Shown: piece by piece, positions 8,133-16,456 of the stretch
Layout: each line of letters starts with the position of its first letter
Position numbering within the stretch: position 1 is the stretch's first letter
From: Rhodospirillaceae bacterium
GTDB lineage: Bacteria; Pseudomonadota; Alphaproteobacteria; Dongiales; Dongiaceae
Assembly (NCBI GenBank): GCA_016712715.1
Contig: JADJQM010000001.1
Span: 1,383,001 to 1,447,000, forward strand
DNA length: 64,000 bases
Reading direction: 5' to 3'
Notes under the pieces: generated by a model
What the model was told of the DNA's origin: nothing
Seen by the model: the letters and a program-made list of their open reading frames with translations, nothing else
The model's database searches: none
Translations under genes and position numbers: made by a program

Positions 8133-9848
8133 ATGTCTGCGGAAACGATGTCGGGCCCTGCCAAGGGCGAATTGGTACGCTCCATTGATTGGCGCGGTGC
8201 CTTCTGGGTGGCGAGCGGCGTGCCGGCCCTCGTGCTCTTCTCGATCGGCGGTATTGCGGGGACCGTCGGCAATGTGGCCTTCGCCATCTGGGCCGTCTCC
8301 ATGATGATGGGCTTTATTCAATCCTTCACCTATGCCGAGATAGCTGGCCTCTTCCCGAACAAATCGGGCGGTGCCTCAGTCTACGGTGCCGCAGCCTGGC
8401 TGAAATACGGCAAGTTCATCGCGCCGCTCTCGGTCTGGTGCAACTGGTATGCCTGGACGCCCGTGCTCTCCTTGGGCTCCGTCATCGCCGCAGGCTACAT
8501 TCTTGGCATCGTCGAACCGGGACCGGCGGCCGAGGCCATTGCCGCCAAGATGGCGGAAGCGGCCGCAGCCGGCACAGCGATGGACGAAGCGGCTGCCACG
8601 GCAGCTCTGATGCCCATCCACAACGCCCTCAACGACCTCTTCTTCGGCATCCCGGTGCCCTTTACAGAAGCGACCGTCACGCTGTCCTTCAACACCACCT
8701 TCTTCATTGGCGCGGCCTTGATGCTGGTGGCGTTCTTCATCCAGCATCGCGGCATCCTTGGCACCGCCAAGGTGCAGACGGTGGTTGGCTTGATCATCGT
8801 CATCACCTTGTTCGTCGTTGGCGTGGTGCCGTTCCTGAACGGCAACTTCAACAGCGATAATTTCTCGCCCTTCGTGCCGCTGGCGGTACCCTATGTGGCC
8901 GATCCGGGGAGCTGGAACGTCGCTGGCTGGACCTTGGTCCTCGCTGGCATGTTCATTGCCGCCTGGTCGACCTATGGTTTCGAAACGGCTATCTGCTACA
9001 CGAGCGAGTTCAAGAATCCGGAAACCGATACCTTCAAGGCAATCTTTTATTCCGGCCTTCTGTGCCTGGTGCTGTTCATCCTGGTGCCGATCACCTTCCA
9101 GGGCTATCTCGGCCTGGGTGGGATGCTGGAAACCGGCATCATCGACGGCTCAGGGGTCGCCAACGCCATGGCCCTCATGGTTGGCGGAGGTGCGGTCGTC
9201 AACAAGATCTTCGTGATCTTGATGATCGCCTCTCTGCTGCTCATCATCATCACAGCGATGGCGGGTTCCTCGCGCACCCTCTACCAGGGATCAGTAGATG
9301 GCTGGCTGCCCAAGTTCCTCAGCCACGTAAACCACAATGGCGCGCCGACAGGTGCCATGTGGACCGATCTCGTTGTCAACCTGGTCCTGCTGGCGATCGC
9401 TGCCACCGATGCCACGTCGTATTTCTTCATCCTCGCGGTGTCGAACTGCGGCTACATCATCTTCAATTTCCTCAACCTCAATGCGGGCTGGATTCACCGC
9501 ATCGACAATGGCCATATCAAACGCCCCTACAAGGCGCCGACGATCATCCTGGCCATCGGCACCATCCTCGCCTTCGTCAACGCCGTCTTCATGGGCGCTG
9601 GTGCCAAGATATGGAATCCCTACGCTCTGTGGTGTGGCATCGGTTTTGCCGCAGTCATCATTCCGTTCTTCTGGTTCCGGCACTATGTTACTGACAAGGG
9701 CCAGTTCCCGCGTCGCATGCTCGAAGATCTCGGCATCCGCGATATCGGACATCTCGGTGAGAAGAAGGCCGGCATGCTGCCCTATGTGACCCTGGCCGCA
9801 GGTGTCATCGTAGTCCTCGTCTCGAACGTGATCTTCACGCTCGAGTAG
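8133..9848 (+). CDS. APC-superfamily permease, probable TMAO/methylated-amine permease (TmoP-like)
   Basis: 571 residues from the ATG at 8133, which has GAGGGGA about 7 nt upstream; a GTG at 8118 is less likely. The chain shows roughly a dozen hydrophobic segments, with GGIAGTVGNVAFAIW near the start, NKSGGASVYGAAAWLKYG in the TM2-3 region, and AWSTYGFETAICYTSEFKNPETDT, the amine-binding TM6 neighbourhood of amino acid-polyamine-organocation carriers. A roughly 50-residue polar insertion with alanine-rich helices follows TM4. In Methylocella silvestris an APC permease encoded near tmm and tdm was identified as the TMAO permease; the same neighbourhood here supports that role, but substrate specificity cannot be read from the sequence. 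Confidence 0.85.
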   Translation: MSAETMSGPAKGELVRSIDWRGAFWVASGVPALVLFSIGGIAGTVGNVAFAIWAVSMMMGFIQSFTYAEIAGLFPNKSGGASVYGAAAWLKYGKFIAPLSVWCNWYAWTPVLSLGSVIAAGYILGIVEPGPAAEAIAAKMAEAAAAGTAMDEAAATAALMPIHNALNDLFFGIPVPFTEATVTLSFNTTFFIGAALMLVAFFIQHRGILGTAKVQTVVGLIIVITLFVVGVVPFLNGNFNSDNFSPFVPLAVPYVADPGSWNVAGWTLVLAGMFIAAWSTYGFETAICYTSEFKNPETDTFKAIFYSGLLCLVLFILVPITFQGYLGLGGMLETGIIDGSGVANAMALMVGGGAVVNKIFVILMIASLLLIIITAMAGSSRTLYQGSVDGWLPKFLSHVNHNGAPTGAMWTDLVVNLVLLAIAATDATSYFFILAVSNCGYIIFNFLNLNAGWIHRIDNGHIKRPYKAPTIILAIGTILAFVNAVFMGAGAKIWNPYALWCGIGFAAVIIPFFWFRHYVTDKGQFPRRMLEDLGIRDIGHLGEKKAGMLPYVTLAAGVIVVLVSNVIFTLE

Positions 9849-9862
9849 ATAATCGACGTCAG

Positions 9863-9900
9863 AAGGGCGGGGTCTCACCACCCCGCCCTTTTTCTTTTTT
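9863..9900 (+). terminator. Rho-independent terminator after the permease gene
   Basis: AAGGGCGGGG (9863-9872) pairs with CCCCGCCCTT (9881-9890) around an 8-nt loop, followed by a T-rich tail to 9900. The next gene starts only 9 nt later, so it must either have its own start signal overlapping the hairpin or depend on read-through. Confidence 0.88.
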
Positions 9901-9908
9901 GGATACCA

Positions 9909-10757
9909 ATGTCCGACCTGCTCGACGACACCACCATCGACAGCTTCCGCCGCGACGGTTTCGTCATCATCCGCGGCCTGCTTTCCGCAGCCGAAATCGA
10001 GGCGGCCCGCGCCCGCATCGAGCCCCTGTTCCAGGGCAAATTCGAGACCGGCCTCTATCCTGATGAATGGAACTGGCAGGAAGGCCGCGATGCGTACGAC
10101 CGCACGCGCCAGATCTGCAATGGCTGGAAGTCCGACCGCACAATCGCCCGCATCATCCTCTCCGCCAGGGTCGGTGAGCTTTGCGCCAGGCTGGGTGGCT
10201 GGCCGGGTGCCCGGATCGGCCAGGACAATGTTCTGTGGAAGCCGCCAGGTGCCAAGTCGCTGGGCTTCCACCAGGATGACAGCTATTGCCACTGGGTCGT
10301 CCCCGCCGGCTACATCACCTGCTGGATGCCGCTCGATGCGACGCTCGCCACCGGCGGCACCATCGAATATGCGCGGGGCTCGCATCTGTGGCCGCTCTCG
10401 CAACCCAAGGGCAAGTTCCACGCCCCCGACGATTACCGCGCAACCTTGCGCGATGCGGCAGCCGAAGCCGGCGGCAAGATCGACATTGTGCCGATCGAAG
10501 TCTCCGCCGGCGACGCCGTCATCCATCACGGCCGTGTCTGGCACGGCTCCGGTCCCAACAGTGCGAGCGTGCCGCGCCGCGCGCTCGTCTCGCACTGCCT
10601 CTCATCGGACTGCCGCTTTCATGAAACGGAAATCAGCTACATCTACAGCCGCTACCGCCGCCGGGGCGACCTCACCATGGATGAAAGCTACTTCCCGATC
10701 CTCTGGCGGCAGGACGGCTATCGCTCATCCTGGCTCGACCCCTGGCTTGCTGCCTGA
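9909..10757 (+). CDS. Phytanoyl-CoA dioxygenase (PhyH) family Fe(II)/2-oxoglutarate oxygenase
   Basis: 282 residues with the PhyH double-stranded beta-helix signature. The iron ligands are His121 and Asp123 (GFHQDDSY) and a distal His212 (HHGRVWHGSGPN), with arginines 223-224 positioned for 2-oxoglutarate. The mid-region ITCWMPLDATLATGGTIEYARGSH matches the family core. The substrate is unknown; relatives hydroxylate fatty acyl-CoAs, ectoine or other small metabolites. It lies between the permease and tmm on the same strand, separated from the former by a terminator and from the latter by 159 nt holding palindromes, so a role in methylated-amine metabolism is suggestive only. The ATG lacks a good Shine-Dalgarno. 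Confidence 0.85.
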   Translation: MSDLLDDTTIDSFRRDGFVIIRGLLSAAEIEAARARIEPLFQGKFETGLYPDEWNWQEGRDAYDRTRQICNGWKSDRTIARIILSARVGELCARLGGWPGARIGQDNVLWKPPGAKSLGFHQDDSYCHWVVPAGYITCWMPLDATLATGGTIEYARGSHLWPLSQPKGKFHAPDDYRATLRDAAAEAGGKIDIVPIEVSAGDAVIHHGRVWHGSGPNSASVPRRALVSHCLSSDCRFHETEISYIYSRYRRRGDLTMDESYFPILWRQDGYRSSWLDPWLAA

Positions 10758-10775
10758 TTGGTCCAAAATTGGTTG
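10758..10775. promoter_or_regulatory. Candidate operator upstream of tmm
   Basis: Immediately after the dioxygenase stop codon lies the palindrome TTGGTCCAA (10758-10766), overlapping the 11-mer AAAATTGGTTG (10765-10775) also found beside the GntR-type regulator at 1415-1425. The position, about 140 nt upstream of the tmm start, would suit an upstream operator. Confidence 0.35.
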
Positions 10776-10916
10776 AAAGATGTCCGCTTTTGGTAACGCG
10801 CTTGTTGAAAGCCCGCCATTTCCTAGGGTAATGTTTCGGGAACAATGCCCACGCGGCCCAATGAGGTTCGAGATCACGCCCATCGCTTGAAGACATCCTT
10901 GTGCAGGGGAGCCCAT

Positions 10917-12260
10917 ATGAAGAAGCGCGTTGCCGTCATCGGTGCTGGTCCATCCGGAACCGCCGTCCTGCGGGCCTTCCAATCCGCCGCCGCCAAGGGC
11001 GCGGACATCCCCGAGGTGGTCTGCTTCGAAAAGCAGGAGGATTGGGGTGGCCTCTGGAACTATACCTGGCGCACCGGCCTCGATGAATCTGGCGAGCCGG
11101 TCCATGGCAGCATGTACCGCTATCTCTGGTCGAACGGCCCCAAGGAATGCCTCGAATTCGCCGACTACACATTCGAGGAACATTTCGGCCGCCCGATCGC
11201 CTCCTACCCGCCCCGCGCGGTGCTCTGGGATTACATCAAGGGCCGCGTCGAGAAGGCTGGCGTGCGCGGCTGGGTCCGCTTCCGCACACCGGTGCGCAAT
11301 CTCGAATTCGACAAGGCCAGCGGCAAGTTCAACGTCACCGCCCATGACCTCAACAAGGATTCGATGAGCACCGAAACCTTCGATCACGTGATCGTCTGCT
11401 CCGGCCATTTCTCGACGCCGCATGTGCCGGAATTCCCGGGCTTCCGCAATTTCAACGGCCGCATTCTCCACGCCCATGATTTCCGCGACGCGGTCGAGTT
11501 CAAGGGCAAGGACATCCTCATCGTCGGGCGCAGCTATTCGGCCGAGGATATCGGCTCGCAATGCTACAAATACGGCGCCAAATCGATCACCAACACCTAT
11601 CGCAGCCGTCCCATGGGCTTCAAATGGCCCGCCAATTGGGAGGAGAAGCCACTCCTGCAGCGGGTCGAGAACAAGACCGCCTATTTCAAGGACGGCACCT
11701 CGAAAGAGGTCGATGCGATCATCCTGTGCACCGGCTACCAGCACTATTTCCCCTTCATCGAGGATCTGCTGCGCCTGCGGACCGAGAACCGCATGTGGCC
11801 GCTCGGCCTCTACAAGGGCATCGTCTGGGAGGACAATCCGAAGCTCCACTACATCGGCATGCAGGACCAGTTCTATACCTTCAACATGTTCGACGCCCAG
11901 GCCTGGTACTCGCGCGACGTCATCCTGGGGCGCCAGCCGCTCCCCGCGCTGAGCGACATGCGCAAGGACAGCGCCGCCTGGCGCGCGCGCGAAGAGACAC
12001 TGGCCGATGCCGAGCAGATGATCTGGTTCCAGGGCGATTATGTGAAGGACCTGATCGGCCTCACCGACTATCCGAGCTTCGACATCGAGACGGTCAACAA
12101 GACCTTCATGGAGTGGGAGCATCACAAGGCGGAGGACATCATGGGCTTCCGCAACAACTCCTACCGCTCGGTCATGACCGGCAATGTCTCGCCCAAGCAC
12201 CACACGCCCTGGCTCACCGCCATGGACGATTCACTGGAGAGCTATCTCAAGGCGAAATAG
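10917..12260 (+). CDS. tmm: Trimethylamine monooxygenase (flavin-containing monooxygenase)
   Basis: 447 residues from the ATG at 10917 (CAGGGGAG just upstream). It converts trimethylamine to TMAO using NADPH and O2. FAD-binding GAGPSG is at residues 9-14; the FMO signature FxGxxxHxxxF is present as FNGRILHAHDF (179-189); the NADPH-binding motif GRSYSAED (204-211) follows; Asn73 (LWSNGPKE) corresponds to the Asn involved in oxygen activation in bacterial FMOs. Length and the segments NYTWRTGLDESGEP, FADYTFEEHFG and SQCYKYGAK match the Methylocella/Methylophaga Tmm family closely as I recall it. The enzyme is cytoplasmic, and its product TMAO is the substrate of the Tdm encoded 1 kb downstream on the other strand. 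Confidence 0.96.
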   Translation: MKKRVAVIGAGPSGTAVLRAFQSAAAKGADIPEVVCFEKQEDWGGLWNYTWRTGLDESGEPVHGSMYRYLWSNGPKECLEFADYTFEEHFGRPIASYPPRAVLWDYIKGRVEKAGVRGWVRFRTPVRNLEFDKASGKFNVTAHDLNKDSMSTETFDHVIVCSGHFSTPHVPEFPGFRNFNGRILHAHDFRDAVEFKGKDILIVGRSYSAEDIGSQCYKYGAKSITNTYRSRPMGFKWPANWEEKPLLQRVENKTAYFKDGTSKEVDAIILCTGYQHYFPFIEDLLRLRTENRMWPLGLYKGIVWEDNPKLHYIGMQDQFYTFNMFDAQAWYSRDVILGRQPLPALSDMRKDSAAWRAREETLADAEQMIWFQGDYVKDLIGLTDYPSFDIETVNKTFMEWEHHKAEDIMGFRNNSYRSVMTGNVSPKHHTPWLTAMDDSLESYLKAK

Positions 12261-12378
12261 ACAGCCGTTTCATCGGATCGCGGTGCGCGATGTGTGCGCA
12301 CCGCGCGCTTACCATTTGTTTACCAGGAAGGTTTATTTTCCCGTCATCGGTTGAGCGTCCTAGGGAATAGGAACAGCC

Positions 12379-13116
12379 ATGACATTGCTCGAACCAGGAA
12401 ATGCCATGCTCGACGAGACTCTGTTGGGGGACGGACTCGCTTCGGACAACGCGGTTGATGAGCGGCTCGCAGCCCTCCTCAGCATCACCGGGCGCATGGA
12501 CGGCTTCCTCTATCGCTGCCGCAACGATGCCAGCTACACGATGCTCTATATCAGCGAGGGCATCCAGGCGTTGAGCGGGTATCCGGCCAGCGACTTCATC
12601 GGTAACAAGGTGCGCGGCTACAGCACCATCACCCACCCCGACGATCTCGCCTCCGTCGATGCCGCCGTGGGCAAGGCGCTCGAGGTACGCGGCAACTGGA
12701 CCATCGACTACCGCATCATGCCGCGCCAGGGCGCACCCGTCTGGGTGCACGAGATCGGCGGCGGTGTCTTCAATGCGGCGGGCGAGCTCGAATTCCTCGA
12801 AGGCTTCATCATCGACATCACCGAACGGAAGCAGCTCGAAGAGAAGAACCGCGCCCTCATCGACCGCATCGCCGCCATCTCGGAACATATCGTCAAGGAC
12901 ACCAGCAACATCCTCGAAGTGCTGCGCGCCTTGAAGATGCTGGCCTTGAACGCCCGCATCGAAGCCGCCCGCGCCGGCGAGATGGGCCTGGGCTTCGCCG
13001 TGGTGGCGGAAGAGATCAAGTCCCTGGCCACCACGTCGGGCGCTTCCGCCGAACGCATCACCAAGCTGATGGACGAGTTGCAGGAAGTGCTGTCGGTGCC
13101 CGGCGGCGGGCATTGA
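12379..13116 (+). CDS. Soluble PAS-domain protein with a methyl-accepting chemotaxis protein tip (mini-MCP)
   Basis: 245 residues with no membrane segment. Residues about 30-150 form a PAS fold of the PAS_3 type (FLYRCRNDASYTMLYISEGIQALSGY, THPDDL, DYRIMPRQGAPVWVHEIGGGV, EGFIIDITERK). A short coiled coil then runs into the conserved MCP hairpin, LALNARIEAARAGEMGLGFAVVAEEIKSLA in outline, where CheA and CheW bind. The normal methylation helices and HAMP are missing, and the protein ends about 40 residues after the tip. It lies between tmm and tdm. It may report an intracellular cofactor or redox signal to a chemotaxis array, or act as a small signalling adaptor; the ligand cannot be inferred. 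Confidence 0.85.
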   Translation: MTLLEPGNAMLDETLLGDGLASDNAVDERLAALLSITGRMDGFLYRCRNDASYTMLYISEGIQALSGYPASDFIGNKVRGYSTITHPDDLASVDAAVGKALEVRGNWTIDYRIMPRQGAPVWVHEIGGGVFNAAGELEFLEGFIIDITERKQLEEKNRALIDRIAAISEHIVKDTSNILEVLRALKMLALNARIEAARAGEMGLGFAVVAEEIKSLATTSGASAERITKLMDELQEVLSVPGGGH

Positions 13117-13136
13117 TATTGTTCGCCCGCATTTAA

Positions 13137-13228
13137 TCGTCATGGTCCGCGTAGGCGGACCACCCACGACTTACTTTCTTCAGTCGCCAACAAACTCGTG
13201 GGTGGTCGGCCTTCGCCGACCATGACGA
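13137..13228. repeat. Dispersed inverted repeat, copy 2
   Basis: Arms TCGTCATGGTCCGCGTAGGC (from 13137) and the matching right arm ending GCCGACCATGACGA (13228) form a long imperfect hairpin closely related to the element at 6974-7072. It lies in the gap between the convergent mini-MCP and tdm genes. Confidence 0.78.
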
Positions 13229-13242
13229 CCGAGTTATCTCGC

Positions 13243-15633
13243 TCAACTCCGCGGCTTCAGTTTCTCCGGATCGTAGAACGGGAACCTGACCACCCGCGCC
13301 GGCAGGCGCTTCTGCTGACCGTCGATCTTGCCGATCTCCACCTCGGTGCCAAGGGCCGCATAGGTCACGTCCATGCGGCAGAGCGCGATGTTCTTCCCAA
13401 GAATCGGCGAGATGCAGCCCGACGTCACCACGCCCACCTGCGCGCGCCCCACATGCACGCAATCGCCATGGCCGACCGCCTGCTTGGCGTCGATCTCCAA
13501 CCCCACCAGCACGCGCTGCGCATGTTCCTTGCGGCGGATGATCGCCTCGCGGCCGACGAATTCCTCATTGCCCTTCAAGGCCACGGTGAAACCGATGCCG
13601 GCCTCGTAAGGGTCGGTCTGGTCGTTGAACTCGTAATTGGCAAAGACCAGCCCGGCTTCGATGCGCAGAATATCCAGCGCCTCCAGCCCCAACGGCAACA
13701 ATCCGTGCGGCTGCCCCGCCGCCCAGACCGCATCCCAGACAGCCGGCGCATCCTTCGGGTGGCAGAAGATCTCGTAGCCAAGCTCGCCCGAATAGCCGGT
13801 GCGCGAGACCACCACGGCGACACCGTTATAATCGCCGATGCGCCCGACAGTGAAATGGAACCACTGGATCTCATCCACCCTTGGCCTGGCCGGCGGCGTC
13901 CAGATGATCTCCTTCAGGATGTCGCGGCTCTTCGGCCCCTGCAGCGCGATGTTGTGAAGCTGGTCCGTCGCCGACTTCACCCAGACCTGTTTCAGCCCGC
14001 GTTTCTCGGCCAGATCGCGCAGCCACTTGCCGCCGAATTCATCGCCGCCGATCCAGCGATAGCGGTCTGGTCCCATCCGGAACACGGTCCCGTCATCGAC
14101 CATGCCGCCATGCTCATAGCACATCGCGGTATAGACCACCTGACCGTCGCTGAGCTTGCGGATGTTGCGCGTGCAGGCGATCTGCAGCAGATCCTCGGCA
14201 TCCGCCCCCAGCACCTCGAACTTACGCAGGGGCGAGAGATCCATCACCACGGCTGCCTCACGAGCCGCCCAATATTCCGCCGTCGGCCCGGCGTTGTTGA
14301 AGCGGTTGGGCAGCCAGAAGCCGCGATATTCCGTGAAGTTGCGTGTGAGCGCCGAGGTGCGCGGATGAAAGCCGGTCTCGCGGGTGAGGATCGGTTCGGC
14401 ATCTGGGGTCATGCGATACGCCATGGCTCGGGAGAAACTGTTCTTCGCATCATAGATGCGAACATGAATGTCGGTGGGGTTCCAGGCATTGGTGGCATCG
14501 ATATCGTCGGGGCAGGCGGAGGAGCCGCAGACCAGGTCCTTCATCGCCTTCATCAGCACATAGTCACCCGGCCGCGACCAGGGATCGTCGAGGAAGATCG
14601 CGTTCGCGGCGTTGACACCGGTGTTGTAGAAGAGATTGACCGCCTGCCAGCCGCGTCGCGTCTCCAGCCCGAACTTCTCCAGCACCAGGTTGAAATTTTC
14701 CGAGCAACTGGGATGGCCGGGATAGCCCGCATCCTCATAGAAGCGCGGCGTGCAGGCGAGCCCGAACGTGTCGTGCCGTCCGCAGGTATCGCGCACCACC
14801 TCGACCAGCGCCTGCATGTCGACATCGAAGAATTTGGAGGCAAGCCCCGGGCCTGGATAGATGGCGCCCAGCATGGTGCGCGTCGTCGTCATGTCGATGC
14901 CGCGCTCGCGCCCGTTGGCCAATTGCCTTGCATCGAAGGCGACGAAGTCCGAGCACTGCCGGCCCGCCACATCGATGACCTGGATGTACTGGCCTTCCTT
15001 CACCTCATAGGAAAGTGCCGTGCATTTGTTGACCCGGAATTCTGCGACCATCTCGCCCAGGGGTGCCGGCAATGGCGGTGTCGTGAGATGCGACGGGTTC
15101 GCCCGCCTTACCACGACGCCAAGATCCGTGGGCGGCGCCTGTTCCTCCGGCGGCATCTCGCTACCCGGTGCATGGAGGACCACGATCACCGGCCGCGCGG
15201 CCGTCATCCTGGCGGTGTCGCCCGGCCGCGTGTCACCTGCCAGAACCCGCGCCACGTCATCGACGCCCTTGGGCATGTGCCATTGTGCCAGCTGGTGGCG
15301 TAGCTGGATGATCTCGTCAGGACTGCCGTGTACCAGCGGCATGCCGGATAGGATCTGCGTGATGCCGGCCGAGGGTCCCTCGCCGCGCAAGCCCAGTGCC
15401 TGGAGATCCGGCCGCGGTGTTTCATGATGCTGCGCACCAGGGCCGGTGAAGGCCGCGATCTCGCAAGATTGCCGCCCTTCCCGGTCGGTGATCTCAATCC
15501 GGTCGCCGGCCTCCAACCGCAGGATGAGGGCGCCGAGACCGGCCAGCCGGTAGCGTTCCACCGCCGGGTCAAAGCGCGGCAGGCCGGGTTCGATCACCCG
15601 CGGCCGCGTCATGCTGCGTTCGACAATGGTCAT
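13243..15633 (-). CDS. tdm: TMAO demethylase (DUF1989 domain fused to a GcvT-like tetrahydrofolate-binding domain)
   Basis: 796 residues from the ATG at 15633 (GGGGA upstream; a GTG at 15657 and an ATG at 15612 are alternatives). It splits TMAO to dimethylamine and formaldehyde. The N-terminal half is DUF1989-like, with metal-binding cysteines in VNKCTALSYEVKEG, RQCSDFVAFDA, RDTCGRHDTFGLACTPR and GHPSCSENFN. From about residue 430 the chain is an aminomethyltransferase-type folate domain (EYWAAREAAVVMDLSPLRKFEVLG, LQGPKSRDILK, VSRTGYSGELGYEIFC, LRIEAGLVFANYEF). This order and length are those of Tdm from Methylocella silvestris, where formaldehyde is captured near tetrahydrofolate. A weaker DUF1989-like stretch at residues about 20-60 suggests an internal duplication. 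It is convergent with the mini-MCP gene. Confidence 0.94.
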   Translation of the reverse strand: MTIVERSMTRPRVIEPGLPRFDPAVERYRLAGLGALILRLEAGDRIEITDREGRQSCEIAAFTGPGAQHHETPRPDLQALGLRGEGPSAGITQILSGMPLVHGSPDEIIQLRHQLAQWHMPKGVDDVARVLAGDTRPGDTARMTAARPVIVVLHAPGSEMPPEEQAPPTDLGVVVRRANPSHLTTPPLPAPLGEMVAEFRVNKCTALSYEVKEGQYIQVIDVAGRQCSDFVAFDARQLANGRERGIDMTTTRTMLGAIYPGPGLASKFFDVDMQALVEVVRDTCGRHDTFGLACTPRFYEDAGYPGHPSCSENFNLVLEKFGLETRRGWQAVNLFYNTGVNAANAIFLDDPWSRPGDYVLMKAMKDLVCGSSACPDDIDATNAWNPTDIHVRIYDAKNSFSRAMAYRMTPDAEPILTRETGFHPRTSALTRNFTEYRGFWLPNRFNNAGPTAEYWAAREAAVVMDLSPLRKFEVLGADAEDLLQIACTRNIRKLSDGQVVYTAMCYEHGGMVDDGTVFRMGPDRYRWIGGDEFGGKWLRDLAEKRGLKQVWVKSATDQLHNIALQGPKSRDILKEIIWTPPARPRVDEIQWFHFTVGRIGDYNGVAVVVSRTGYSGELGYEIFCHPKDAPAVWDAVWAAGQPHGLLPLGLEALDILRIEAGLVFANYEFNDQTDPYEAGIGFTVALKGNEEFVGREAIIRRKEHAQRVLVGLEIDAKQAVGHGDCVHVGRAQVGVVTSGCISPILGKNIALCRMDVTYAALGTEVEIGKIDGQQKRLPARVVRFPFYDPEKLKPRS

Positions 15634-15735
15634 GCGCGTCCCCGGCTGCTGCGGCACCTGATAGTCGCGATCATCGAGGATGATAGACCGCGCCTGAACG
15701 GACCCTCAAGCGCTCAATCGACCGCCAAGCGCGGT

Positions 15736-16446
15736 TTAGCGCAACCCGGCCCGATTGACGGCCGCCGCCACCTCCGCATTGCCGCAGACATGGCTGATAC
15801 GGTCGTATTCGGCCGCGGTATCGATGGCGAGCTGCGCCTTGTTGCGCTTGCTCAAGAAGGAATCGATCGCCGCGTCCATGGTCGTGCGCACCAGCTTGGC
15901 GGCGTCGCGTTCCGCCTGTGCCTGGTTCTGCGCGGGGTAGGCTCGCGCCACCTTGCGCAGGATCTGCGGCCGGATCGTATCGGCTAGGCGCGGGAACATC
16001 TTCTGGTCGATCTTCACATGCTTGGTCTCATGCTTCATCGTTTCGTTCCACAGGCACGAGCCCTTGGGAATCTCCCTTGCGATGCGGACCTCGGTATGGA
16101 CCTTGAGCGTGATCTGCAGGCGGTCGACCTTCCAGCACAGGATGCCGTCACTGCGCATCTTGGAGCTCAGGGTCGTCTGCCATGCCTGTTCCGGCACGAT
16201 GACCGTCGCCCCCATCGTGTACTGGAATTGGGGTAGATGGCGCGGTGCGACAGTGCTGCCATCGGATGACAATTGCGCGATGCCGCGGCTGTCATCATAG
16301 GATACCGGCAGAATGTCCGCGCGCACCGACACAACCGGTGGCGCCGCCGGGCGCTCGCAAGTGGCGGCACGGGCCTGACCGCCGGCCAATGCGCAACACA
16401 GCAGCAGCGCACCGGCCAGCAGCGGCAACTGGATGATCCGGCGCAT
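15736..16446 (-). CDS. Secreted protein with an HExxH-type motif
   Basis: 236 residues starting with a clear signal peptide (MRRIIQLPLLAGALLLCCALAGGQARA, cleavage before ATCE). Later come RIAREIPKGSCLWNETMKHETKHV and a long helical tail. HETKH fits the HExxH zinc-binding pattern of DUF922-like predicted secreted metalloproteases, and the preceding region has the alternating strands expected of that fold. I chose the second ATG (16446, GAGGAAG just upstream) because it places the signal peptide at the very N-terminus; a start at 16473 would overlap the TPR gene upstream. The substrate is unknown. Confidence 0.75.
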   Translation of the reverse strand: MRRIIQLPLLAGALLLCCALAGGQARAATCERPAAPPVVSVRADILPVSYDDSRGIAQLSSDGSTVAPRHLPQFQYTMGATVIVPEQAWQTTLSSKMRSDGILCWKVDRLQITLKVHTEVRIAREIPKGSCLWNETMKHETKHVKIDQKMFPRLADTIRPQILRKVARAYPAQNQAQAERDAAKLVRTTMDAAIDSFLSKRNKAQLAIDTAAEYDRISHVCGNAEVAAAVNRAGLR

Positions 16447-16456
16447 CTTCCTCAAC

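Noticed and set aside
13198..15303. Long plus-strand open frame of 701 codons
   Set aside because: It is antisense to tdm and arises from GC-rich codon bias. The minus-strand product has clear DUF1989 and GcvT features.
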